Assembly: GCF_040954835.1 (NCBI RefSeq)
Contig: NC_090698.1
Location: 73,452,284-73,516,283, forward strand
Direction: 5' to 3'
DNA: 64,000 nt
From: Lepisosteus oculatus
Lineage: Eukaryota; Chordata; Actinopteri; Semionotiformes; Lepisosteidae
In this document: in pieces, positions 53,602-64,000 of the stretch
Numbering within the stretch: the first letter of the stretch is position 1
How the letters are laid out: the number at the start of each line of letters is the position of its first letter
Notes under the pieces: generated by a model
Seen by the model: only the letters and a program-made list of their open reading frames with translations
The model's database searches: none
What the model was told of the DNA's origin: nothing
Made by a program: the position numbers and the translations under genes

Positions 53602-54115
53602 AGCTCAGATGAACAATTTGGAAGGACCTCGCGATTTGAGCTCTAGAGAACATGGAATCCGGACCATCGAGTACTTTTTTTTGTTTTTTGGTTGGTTTTT
53701 TTTTTCGGGAATGGGATGGATATGTTCTGTACAGTAATTAAGGAACTGGACTGACTCCTGTGTAAATCCATTCACCCACAACAAGAACATTGCTCTTCAT
53801 TTTGTAAAATATTAGTCTTTATTTTCATTTTTGTAAAAAAAAAAGAAAACTTAAAAAAACGAAACACATCGTATGCGCATTAAAAAAAAGAATCAAGACT
53901 TAGCGGGAAAATTACGTTTCCAAACGATTATAAGAAATGTCCTGTGTCTATGTATCTATATCTGTTTTGTATTTTTTCTGGTTCCAAACCAGATTCCTGT
54001 GGTTCTCTACTAATAATTTTTGATATAACCTTTTGCTTCTTATAATGAGTGCGATATATGTTGTCGAAGCTATGTTCTCCAAGAATTAAAATTGAAGTGA
54101 GAATTTAAAAAAGAA

Positions 54116-54121
54116 AATAAA
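54116..54121 (+). terminator. Canonical poly(A) signal AATAAA, proximal
   Basis: AATAAA lies 633 bases after the stop codon. ATTAAA occurs just upstream at 54085-54090. An A-rich stretch follows. This is the most likely first cleavage signal for NR2F1. Confidence 0.5.
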
Positions 54122-54266
54122 GAAATTTAGAAAAAAAACAACAACAACAGTCTACTCGCTTTGAGAATATCACCTGTGCTGTTTTAGAAATGTTTTTACA
54201 CGAGTGCTACGGACCTGCGCCTGAAAAGCGCACGACACTTCCAGGACATTCTGTGGAGAGGACACA

Positions 54267-54272
54267 AATAAA
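54267..54272 (+). terminator. Canonical poly(A) signal AATAAA, distal
   Basis: AATAAA at 54267 is followed within 30 bases by a T/G-containing stretch (CTTCTCTTGCTCATGATGTGTATGG region), the usual downstream element. It is an alternative or main NR2F1 3' end. Confidence 0.45.
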
Positions 54273-54294
54273 ACTTCTCTTGCTCATGATGTGT

Positions 54295-57200
54295 ATGGAG
54301 CCGTGCAAGTCATGACACACAAAGAGAAATCAAAAGCACTTTTAATATAGCCTTTCAAATACACTCCTGTTTGTTTCGTCTTGAACTTCTCTTCTTTCTT
54401 CGATGTTTTGTTGGGTTTGGTTGGGTTTATTTTTTGGGGGGGGTCTTCAGCTGGGTTATGTCATGATGCTTTCCAGCGAGATCAGCTGGGCAGGGGGCTG
54501 AGATGGTCACTGCAGTGTTGAAACAGACAGGCAGTGCTGCCTTGCTGGCGTTTGGAAGGGTTCAGTCTTGATTTGGCACGGGGATGCTCCGAAAGCGCAA
54601 AAAACCGAACAACCGGAGATAAGGAAGGCCCGTGTTCCTTATGCCAAATCCCCAAACAAGATAAACCAAATACCGTCTGACTCTGTGTTCGTGCTATTGC
54701 GGAAGGCCAAAATAAAGATCTTCAAGGCTGTATTAACACGAGGCCTCCCCCCAGTATTCTCGAACACGGCTTTCTATCTAAAGAGTCATACCCAAGAATA
54801 TGTAGGTATTTTATTTAAAATGTCGCTGTTTTGGGATTTCACATACTGCAACTTTTAGCGAGTGGGTATGTTTATAATGCAAGTCCACAGACACGCATAG
54901 GCGCAAAAGCCGTTGCACATCAGGAGAATGCGTTTCTCTGGTTGCTTATAGTTACTGGTGCATCTCTCTGAAGCTGTTTCAGCGCATTAATGTTTTATAG
55001 TTTCCCAGACAGCACTGTAAGAATACGCTCCATCAAGGGAGCTTTTTCCGAACGTATTAATAAAGCTGGGTCTTTAAATATCAAACCCCGCACAAAACAG
55101 ACGAAGTAACATTCTTAAACGTTATTAATCTCCTTTTAATTTAATACTAAAAGCGCTTTAATATATATATAAGCAAGATCCTTCTACCTTTTTTAATATT
55201 TCAGCTGCAGAATTACAGCAGCTACAACAGATAGGTTGCCCTACTCAGAAATTGTGTATTGTGACTTGTAGTAGGTCGATTTCAATGCTGAATGTGATAT
55301 GTTGTAACCAAGGGTGAGCTGAAACCACAGCCAGAAACAATGTGAAGTAATGGTAGCAGGAAAAAAAATCTAATTAAAATATGTGGGGATGCACGCTTCT
55401 GCATTTCTTTTCTTTCTGGAGATTGTAGTGGTTTCTCGTACACCGGAGGGGAGATGTGGAAGTCTCCACGAGCCGGGCTGGGCCGGCGCACTGACTGCAC
55501 GACGAAGCCGGTGGCCCTACAGTTTCAGAAATGCCTTCTTCTGCCGTGGTGCCTCGCTCTCGGGGCTTCTGCCATACAATAACGGTTCGCTGGGATCACC
55601 CGGCCCCAGCTTAGCGCTTACGCACAAGGTTTTAGAGGAGAGAGAAGATCTGTGACTTCAAACGAAATATGTCTTGCATCAAACCTAATTTTTTGCACTG
55701 CTTAGCTGGTATGTGCCCCCAATCAAATTGCTTTCCACACACAGACCTGGCTAGACAAAATGTACCGTTCCGTGCAGGTGATAGTTCTTTATTAACTTGT
55801 TAATACGGCAATGTGTGGCGTGGGTAGATCAATTTGGAATTTGGTGAAGGCCGGACTTCCCCTTTTCTCGATCATTTCATGAAAATGTGTCATTTATCTG
55901 AAAGCGGAATTCCTTGAAAGCACGTCTTCAGTCCTTCCATGGGGAAATGGATTTGGTATTCTCTGTGAGAGTCTGAGTCTTTTAGCTCACATGGTGTGTA
56001 TTAACTTGTGAGTAGTTAAGTCTAGATTTTAAAGGCGGGACAAGCCACTGAATCTGTATTTTATTTTTATGTTGCTCAGTTATTGCCTATTTCCCGATAA
56101 GTAGTATATATTCTGCATTTAGGACTTGACGGGGTTAGGATATGTTTTCTTGGCAAACTGGTAAAAAAAAATCACGAAAAAAGTTTTTACAACCCATTTT
56201 TTAATTGGAATCCGATAAAGCGAAACACTTTGAGGAGACGAAAACAAACGTAACTTTCAATGCGCTTTCAGCTTTGATCCAGTTCGAACGGGTGGTGTTA
56301 AAAACGGTTATGCAGGAATAAATATTAAATAATGAGAGTTTTCTAAAGAAGGAAACAAAACTCAATAACATTTTTCGTTACCCACCTGGACTATAGTTAA
56401 AGTTTAAAGTTTAATTTACGATGTGTTCGTTACACGATTTAATTTTGATTTGAACCTCGGAGAATAATCTGTTTTGTAGTCGAAAGAGTTGTCTCTGTCT
56501 CTACGCACAGCGAAAAAGCTAAAGGATTTTAAAGGATTATGTTCATATGGGTTTTTTTATCGTAATTTTCTCATAAAAATGTATTTTCATCTTACAAATT
56601 TTATCTGTCTTTTTGTGAGAAATCTGGATGTGTCTTTCTGAAGAGCATAGTTGACCGTTCTTAATTAAATAATATCAGCAACTCCTGCCTAAATTGTTGA
56701 CAGGAGTCTTAAGAGGACTTAAGTGGAATGTTTTTAAAAGAATTTATTCGTTTTCCCTGAGGAACTTCTTAATTTACCCTGAACGCTGAGAACATTCTGT
56801 TACTACAAAAGCTAGTTTTGAAAAAATATCAAACTATAGTCCAAGCTTTGTGCCATATGTTCTTGATGAAGAAAACATTAATTTGTTATGAAAATGGCAA
56901 AACACCACACCCAGCTGCGGAGTTAATGAATTCCGTAATCATCTGGCCTATTGGTACCTGTTAAATGTATCGGTGTTGTGTTACACACGTTTCCTGAACA
57001 ATTACGAACATTTTAAAGAGACTTATTATAACCCTGACAAAATGCTTGCTTTTTTAAAAAGTCTACTTAAATACATAATTGGTTGTCATTTTCTGTTCCA
57101 AATAACAATTTCCTAGACATTTTGCCAAAATTGCTTTTGGGATTCACGGCTATATGTTTAATCTTATGGTGTGGTACTTTTGACACAAGTTATTTCAACA

Positions 57201-57629
57201 ATGTTGCTAAAATGGCGGTTTTCCGAGTTTGTTGCGGGTTGTTTTGAATTGCCATTTTTGCGTTTTATAGTTATACACTAAAACCGTTTTAATCAGCATC
57301 CTCCTGTTCGTGTGAATGAATTGCTAAATATGTTGAGCTTCACTTTCCGCGACAGATCTTGAATGCACGTGCATTTTACTGACGTGTTGTTGTGTTCGAC
57401 CCCACGTGGTTAAGTTTGTCTTGAGTAATGAAAAATCATGAGAGCGTTTGGGAGTTTCATCAAACAAGTTGCACCTATTAGAATTCTTATTGGGGCGTTG
57501 TTAAATAGCAGCCTGCGTGCCGATGTTTCATTCTTAAAATGAGTTAAATAACCACTTACCTTTGTCTTGTTCTATTCATCAAACTGCAAGTCGCGGATTC
57601 CTAACACGGAACTATTTGTTTGCTTACAG
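54295..57629. other. Downstream flank, nothing recognised
   Basis: AT-rich unique sequence after the last poly(A) signal. No exon of a neighbouring gene is seen. Confidence 0.5.
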
Positions 57630-57950
57630 AAGCAGCTGTGAGCAATTTCACGTCTGAGATATCTGTCTGAAAGCAAATCACATCCATTTCTCCCACTTGT
57701 CAGGGAACGTCTTTTCAAAACCTCGGGCAATGAAGGGTCCACACCTCAGCTATCCCAAAGCGCCATTATGTTTACAGTCACCCACCAACGCAAACCACAT
57801 TCAACTCAAGTGGACTGCGGGTAGCAAGCTACAAGATGACATGCACTCTGAAACTAGCAATTCCTCACTGCCTTGGCTGTTGATGAAGAAAATACACGGA
57901 TACCAAGCATACAAACTATATTTAAGTTGCGCTGAATTCTGAATTTCTTG
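57630..57950. promoter_or_regulatory. Candidate downstream regulatory block
   Basis: Contains TGTGAGCAAT at 57637 beside an E-box CAGCTG, in unique sequence 4.2 kb past the stop codon. It carries an 81-codon open frame of unrecognisable sequence. Confidence 0.25.
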
Positions 57951-59329
57951 CTTCTAAATCAAGTGCGTGTGGCACTTGATAGATTTTAAATATTGTCAAT
58001 ACAGTTGGTTTGGTAAATATGTGCCTCATCCTCAAAGCCTGGACACCTCAAGAAGAAATGAGAAACGGCCCTCCGGGGTCTGCATAATTATTTAAATTTT
58101 TGCTACCCTCGATGCACCAAATTTCGAAATATCTTTGAGACAGAGGTAGAACGGCTCAAGAGAAAATGCATGTAATCCATAACATGATTCATTTGTTTGG
58201 GCTTGAATAATTTTGATCATTTCTAGATTAAATGCACATTAAAAAAAATGCAATGCTTCTATGTACAGGGGCATAAACGTAGTCGAGCCATTCTGACACA
58301 GAATCGCTGTTAACAATCTCAATGATGGCTGTGTAATTGTGTATATACATCTCCTTGTCCACAGACCTCTACGTCAAGCTTAAAGCAATGGATCAAATCC
58401 AAAACTACAGGGTATAAAATATCCCCAGTTGTAAACGAAGGAGGGGTGAGCGGGGTGCGCTTCTCCAAGAGAGAGAGAGAGCGGACAGATCGCTGCGTAA
58501 GCGATCCCTTTGTGTTGATTTAGGAAGACGTTTGCTGTATATAACGTTCAAGGCTGATAATATCATTGCTCGGCCAGATAAATAAAGCATTGGCCAAACC
58601 ATCGGGTCAGCTATCGATCCTCTGTGCTCGCGGAGAGAAAGAGAGAGAGAGGGGAACGAGAGCCGCAGCGCCCTGGAGAGGCAGAGAGAGAGACCGGAGA
58701 GCGAGAGAGAGCTCCAGCCCTCAGCCTGCTCTGCTCTGCTCTCGCTCATTAGCATTCCTTACTCATGGACAGACACTGACAACTAACAGAGATATCCAGC
58801 TCAACAGCGTGCACTCTCTTCTTTTGTCTTCATATCCTTCATTTCAACGGACTGCTTTCGTCACAGCTTTTCAAAGTGAACTTTAATTCACACATTAACA
58901 GGGAAAGAGAGCGTGTACATATTTCTTATACATGGATGTGCGGTTATGTGCACGATACGCTTCTGAAATGGTGCAAATACATATATGAGAAATGAACAAA
59001 GGTCTTGATTAATAGCAGTCATTGGGGAATTTGTACATAGTCTGTTTCTCTGCATGTATTTGTGTGTTTTAGTGTGAGAGAGAGAGTGCGCGGTTGTAAC
59101 AATGTGTAAGAAACAAAACAGTGCAGATATCTTTTTCATTTATACTCAGCCTGTACAACTTTATAATTCTGCCAAAATGCCACTGTGATTGTATTTTGCA
59201 ATTATGTGTCCATTTATACTGTGAAGATGGAGGAACTTTACTCCTCCAGTTGAGTCTTTAAAGCCCCAGTTCAGGATCGTTCAAAGGATTTCAGTGCATC
59301 TTTTATCAAAGCAAGAAAATGGATCTGAG

Positions 59330-59480
59330 GTGATTGTGGAGCGCGTGTGAGCAATAATTATGACACACTCCAGATCTATTTAGGTCTGTTAATGCTAGGG
59401 AGATTTTTTTTTACAAAGAGCATTAACGTCTATTAAAGCAAATTATAAAATGGTATCCACCATAAACAGAAAACAAAATA
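59330..59480. promoter_or_regulatory. Candidate downstream regulatory block
   Basis: TGTGAGCAAT followed directly by AATTATGACAC at 59346-59365, then GTTAATGC and GCATTAACGTCTATTAAAGC. AT-rich homeodomain-type cores are dense and no repeat is present. Confidence 0.3.
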
Positions 59481-60699
59481 ATAGTAAGATTGATTATTTG
59501 TGATTTTGCCATTTATGTATTAAATGAGCCTACTGATAGTTCTTTCAAGATAGCTCTTGGTGGTGGAATGTGGTCAGAGCAAACCCACAGACTGGTTAAA
59601 GTCGCGCTGTACACTGACGAGGGAGTTAAAATTAACTCGGAGGGCGCGCATTCCCGAAACGTACAACTCGTCCAATGCTGACAGCTGTTTATCACTTAGT
59701 AACTTCTTTCCAAGTTTTTTTTTCTTCCTCCCAAAGCCCCGTTTCTATCTTGCTTTGTTGTTTTAAAATATGCATGTCTCTCCCGAATGCCAGTCACGAG
59801 TCCAAACTTTGTGTCCAACCTCCCACATGAAATGATCCTTTTATAGGGAGCCCGATATGTCTCAATCTGCACAACACTCAAAGCCTCTGGGTATGGGGTA
59901 CTAGTCCTTAAAAAAAGTCATATTTATTCCTGCAAAGTGGATTTTTCCATAATGATTCAAAGGTTCAATTAAGCGAGAAGAAAAAAGCTGCATGTTACAA
60001 AATGCATCCAGCGACCGAATGGGAAGTCTACGCGAAGAAAGTAAGATTTCTGCTTAGTTTTTTTGCCTTGTTTTGTTTTCTCTCTGAGTATGTGTGTCTT
60101 TGAGTGACTGAATAAACTGGAGAGAGAGAAAGGAGAAGGGGGAGGGAGATAGTCGTGAGGGAGAGAGGGAGAGGATGCGTCTGTGCGTGTGTGTACGATT
60201 GGACTCGGGCTGTCATTAACTACAAATTAATCAACACGTGGCATTTAAAGTTGAGAGAGCTATTTTGTGTGTGTGTGTGTGAGTGTTTATACCGGTGAAA
60301 TAAATCAAGATTTCGAAGAGCGAGAGCAAAGAAAGAGAAAACATTGTTTGGGTTTTTTTTTAAACCGAAAACGTGTAGCACAAGGTAACTAACTCAGGCT
60401 CGCGAACAGAGAAAGCGAGGTTATAGGTCCAAAGGGCTGAACACATTTTGCAAATAAACTAGAAACGAGAAGACGCGAGGCAGAGTCGTATATTGGTTTG
60501 CTCTCTCCTTCAGTTGTGTACTCAGATTTGGAAAAGGAATTTTCCTTATTTGTCTGCTTGCAAACTCACCAACGGCATTCTCGGTAACCCTTTCAGTCTT
60601 GAAACACTGACAAACCTACTGATCTCTGGCGAATTACACCTTCAGTGAGAAAATGAACCTGAATATATAAATATGTGTGTATTATAATGCTTGTTAAGG

Positions 60700-61170
60700 A
60701 ACTTAGGAGATGCAGCTTAATAGTAACATTTTCCCTTTAAATCAATCGTCCTTCTGTCAACGCAGTGACGTCAACAGTTTTGGAAGCTTTGGCGGAAAAG
60801 GTAAAGTTGCCGCACACGGATTTATTTATTTATTTCTAAAACTCCACATTTACATATTCCGATATTCCAACATATGGAAAGCTAGCAACCCTGGGCTTAT
60901 ATACCTGATAACGCACTGGCTTTCAGCAATATTTACTGCTTCTCTTCTAATACACACCAGATGGTTTGCGAATGTGCTACCGCAGCCAGCTCGCGTCTCA
61001 ATTTTATTCAGCAGCATTTTGTTGCAATTACACTCCATGCTGAGACCAATTTTATTGGTGACCTATTTTTCAGATTTGCAGCATTTTATGTTAAAATTCC
61101 CTTCTTGGCCTCCCCTGTACAGAGCAATGTTCCACGCTAATCAGCAACATTTTCTCGTTGGATATTAAGT
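60700..61170. promoter_or_regulatory. Candidate conserved non-coding block with a 152-codon open frame
   Basis: Unique sequence with a plus-strand frame open from 60710 to 61168. The translation is hydrophobic and shows no domain, no codon bias and no splice partners. CAGATGG (60959), TTGCAATTACAC and GACCAATTTTATTGG are visible motifs. I favour a regulatory element; a small gene cannot be excluded. Confidence 0.25.
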
Positions 61171-61174
61171 TAAC

Positions 61175-63280
61175 TTTTATATGGAAACCATTTTATATGC
61201 ACCTACAGAACCCAGTCACCGTGAGCTTTAAAACATGTATTAGCTGAAAACATTATTCCAGGTTGGAGACTGAGTTTATCAACCAGCCGAAAGTTAAAAA
61301 GGGGAAAAAACGTTTAAACAAAATAGTATTGCTAGGTAAATATATCTATTAACTAATTAGAAGCAGGCCTTGTAATCAATCGTAAACAAATGAAACTGCG
61401 ATTGTATGTTTGTTTCAGAGTTTTTCAAAACACGACGCAAAACAGTACTGTCGATATTATTTTATGCATGAAACGTCACAAAAGAGTGAACTGATCCCAA
61501 GTAAACGATTCATATTTTTAATGTTTAAGACATGAAAGCATCACTAAATGACATTTCAAAGAGGATTACATGTTTTGGAAGGGGAAAAGGTGCTTATTCT
61601 GCTTTTATTGTAGCGTCTTCCCCAAGCCTCCCCATGGTAAAACCACAGATGCTTATTTTATTGTTATAATTTATACTATAGTTATGCAGAGATTAATATG
61701 TCTCAACTAACAGCCATTTAGCAAATAATAGAGGCGTTCTGGAGTCTTTCCAATCTTACACATGTACTGGGCCATAAAATGATAACGTGAAAAAATTAAC
61801 ATCTGCTTTCCTGAAATTAAGTGTGCCAAGTAAATCTTTTATGAACCAAGGCTCCTTTTAAAAAGAAATCCGCACTGTCAGACTGCCGTACATATGTAAT
61901 GCTTATTTATATTAAAGCAATTTATTTGTGAGCATTTTTTTGTTTCTCACCTATAACTCTTGAAAGTGACATTACAGTAGTTAGACAGTCTTTGGATTGT
62001 TCTCTACAAGTCCCGAACACGGGCATTTAAAACATTATTAATAGACGAATTTGCTGCGATGAAATTGCACACCGGGGCAGACAACCGTGCAAGCGCAGTG
62101 AATGATGTTGTGGTTAATATTGTTCTAATTTAGTTTTTATTTACCTAATTTCTCAGCATGGCTTCTATTTTTCTTTATAATGAATGACTGAAACGTTTCG
62201 TTCAGGGAGATTTTTCATTTCTGTCCCGTGGAAGGAATCTAGATTTTGACAGCAGTATTATCTCTTCTTCATGCACAAGGTCTGGCTGGAAATGTTGATC
62301 GCGTATATATATATATAGATATATAGGTGTGTGTGTGTTTTAGTCCTGTTTTCTTGCATTATAAGATACGTTTTATTGCAGATAAATATATGTTAGACCT
62401 GTCTTGCAGCCCGCGAAAACAAAAATCAAGCAAGGATGACACTGAACGTCAACTCGCACGTCCTCAACGCAAACCGTCGCGTAAATCTGTAAAATAAGAC
62501 GAAGCCCTAGCAGGCTGAATCGTACGAATAATGAATGCAATATTTCATATAATAAATCTGGCAGGCTCAAATATAATAATTGTATTATTCTGTGACAAAG
62601 ATAAACTGACAACTTTAAAACGCATAATGCACTAATACTCATCCGTGGTGAATGCTGGTCAGCCATATTCAAAGTTAATTCATAAGAAGTGAGATGGCAC
62701 TAGCAATGTTATAGCAGTCGATAAAACGCTTTCCTGGAGTCCAAGCCCCGAGCGCTGCAGGGAGGACATCACTAGCGGGTTGCTGGCACTTTGTGGCCTA
62801 CATACCGGCGCTCTGATTATAGAAGTGCCTCCTCTCCTTCTTAAAGAAGCCGAATCTCTCATCTTTGCTTCATGTTGCCTTTAAGCCAGCTTGGATGGCG
62901 AAATTGTATGTGCGCGCTCACGTGTGTACGTCTCTGTGTGTGTGTGTTAAAAGAGAGAAAAGGAGGGGGAGAGGGAGATAGAGAGAAGCAGAGAAAGAGT
63001 GGGGCAAGGGAGACTTGTGTTGTGAGTGTAAAGGGAGGGGGTTAACGGAATGGCCTTTTCTTTCTGAGTGACATGACCCCTTTCCCTTCAAAGACCAAGC
63101 AGAAATAAACGCTCTTAATCTGAATGGGCGAGTTTTGCTGGTTTTCAGATCTATTCTCTTTCCGAAATGGGGATGTATTTTGTGACAATTAGAATGCAGG
63201 CCGGCTTAGACGTTCTGAGAATTTGTGGGTGCCTCAAATATTCCATTTCTAAAACAAATTATTTTTTGTTAGTGTCGTCT
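61175..63280. other. Downstream flank, no gene recognised
   Basis: AT-rich unique sequence with an (AT)n and (GT)n patch near 62.3 kb and a GA/GT-rich patch at 62.93-63.04 kb. Confidence 0.5.
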
Positions 63281-63284
63281 CTTT

Positions 63285-63415
63285 CCACCCCCCACCCCTC
63301 CCCATTTCTACCCCCCCACCCCCCATGTGAGCTCATTTGCATTCGTTGATGATATCAATAAAGAATGGCAGGCATCCTTTTAGCCGGGAGAGGGAGGGGG
63401 AGGGGGAGGGGGGGG
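63285..63415. promoter_or_regulatory. Opposed G-quadruplex-type tracts flanking an octamer motif
   Basis: C-runs at 63285-63324 (G-runs on the minus strand) and G-runs at 63386-63415 on the plus strand flank ATTTGCAT (63335-63342, POU octamer consensus) and GTTGATGATATCAATAAAG. The plus-strand tract has at least four runs of three or more G with one- or two-base loops. Confidence 0.45.
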
Positions 63416-64000
63416 TCTGAGGTGGTCGCTCTGGACGGAAAGTGGACACAGCCAGGAAGGACAGCCGCGCTTTTACGACGGGGCGGTGGGGAGGATTGAA
63501 ATCTGGAGCAATTAGGCTCGAGGAGCGCCAAGGAATACCTCGTTATTCTTCAAAGAAGCACTGTCACATCTCCACTCCTTCTAAAGATCGAGAGATAGCG
63601 CGTCCTTATCAGAGCCGCGCTCGGGCCGGTCTCGGCATAATGCCGGGTCTAAACGCGAGGGAGCGGGGTCTGGGGATGAGACAGTCGGCACCTTGGCAGC
63701 TGTGGAGAACCGTGAAGTGAAATGAGGAAGGGGTTTGGAGGAATGCAGTGTTGTATGTGTTCACAAGCAGAAATACTGTTCATTTCCGAACCATACATGC
63801 GTGTGTGTGTGTGTGCCACGCGTGTACATGACGAAGATTTCGGTCAGCTCCTTCGCCTGTGTGCAGATCACCCTTTAGTGTCAAGACTCTCTGTCCCGAC
63901 GCGGCGTGGACGTCCTCGCTCATTTTCCCTCACGGGGTTTGCGAGCAGGACGGTCCAGGCACGATGTGAGGGGCTGGAGTGCGGGAAGGAAAGGGGTTAC
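63416..64000. other. GC- and CpG-richer stretch, no gene seen
   Basis: CpG is denser here than in the rest of the downstream flank (ACGACGGGGCGG, GAGCCGCGCTCGGGCCGG, CGACGCGGCGTGGACG). A 92-codon open frame (63442-63720) has no recognisable domain. It could be the edge of a CpG island that extends past the window. Confidence 0.35.

Larger units (their letters stand above)
53484..54290 (+). other. nr2f1: NR2F1 3' untranslated region
   Basis: The sequence runs from the TGA to the candidate poly(A) signals. It contains an (AT)-rich inverted repeat at 53557-53601, poly-T and poly-A tracts, and a small perfect hairpin at 53977-53993 (TCTGGTT-cca-AACCAGA). The stretch at about 53970-54080 resembles mammalian NR2F1 3' UTR sequence as I remember it, so conservation is likely but unverified. 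The true 3' end could be either poly(A) site. Confidence 0.6.

Overview
This is vertebrate nuclear DNA from a ray-finned fish. It holds one protein-coding gene with GT/AG introns, interspersed SINE, LINE-like and Penelope-like fragments, AT-rich microsatellites and long non-coding flanks. The gene is NR2F1 (COUP-TFI), on the plus strand at about 46.2-54.3 kb. Three coding exons (46957-47395, 48747-49274, 53209-53483) join in frame into a 413-residue orphan nuclear receptor. NR2F1 is chosen over NR2F2 from paralogue-diagnostic residues ([35 protein letters not shown]). The repeat types recall non-teleost ray-finned fish such as gar or bowfin, but I cannot fix the species.

Layout. 1-35 kb: the distal upstream flank of a gene desert, with no credible gene. 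It carries tRNA-derived SINEs (10.2, 19.4, 20.7, 28.1, 30.1, 32.6 kb), 5S-rRNA-like SINEs (6.5, 12.2, 19.3 kb), a dispersed LINE-3'-end-like family (14.9, 16.1, 20.3, 25.4, 28.8, 31.1 kb), a Penelope-like GIY-YIG endonuclease fossil (14.3-14.7 kb), and simple repeats. Inside this stretch are two dense groups of AGGTCA-type nuclear-receptor half-sites (22.18-23.0 kb and 33.42 kb). 35.5-46 kb: apparently free of transposons, with homeodomain-type and GATA-type motif clusters. 46.0-46.2 kb: promoter with a CCAAT box, a TCF/LEF motif, a perfect CArG box containing a TATA-like core, and a DR1 element. 46.2-54.3 kb: the gene, with a long 5' leader containing short upstream ORFs, introns of 1.35 and 3.93 kb, and a 3' UTR with two hairpins and poly(A) signals. 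54.3-64 kb: downstream flank, again without recognised transposons, with candidate regulatory blocks and G-quadruplex-type tracts near 63.3 kb.

How the parts may work together. The non-coding window probably serves as the regulatory neighbourhood of a developmental transcription factor. The recurrent theme is possible auto- or cross-regulation by nuclear receptors: a promoter DR1, an intronic DR2 triplet, and distal DR1/DR3 arrays. A second theme is a 10-base motif, TGTGAGCAAT, found four times in one orientation close to the gene. These regulatory readings are inferences from motifs. I see no tRNA or rRNA gene, CRISPR array, operon or novel protein system.
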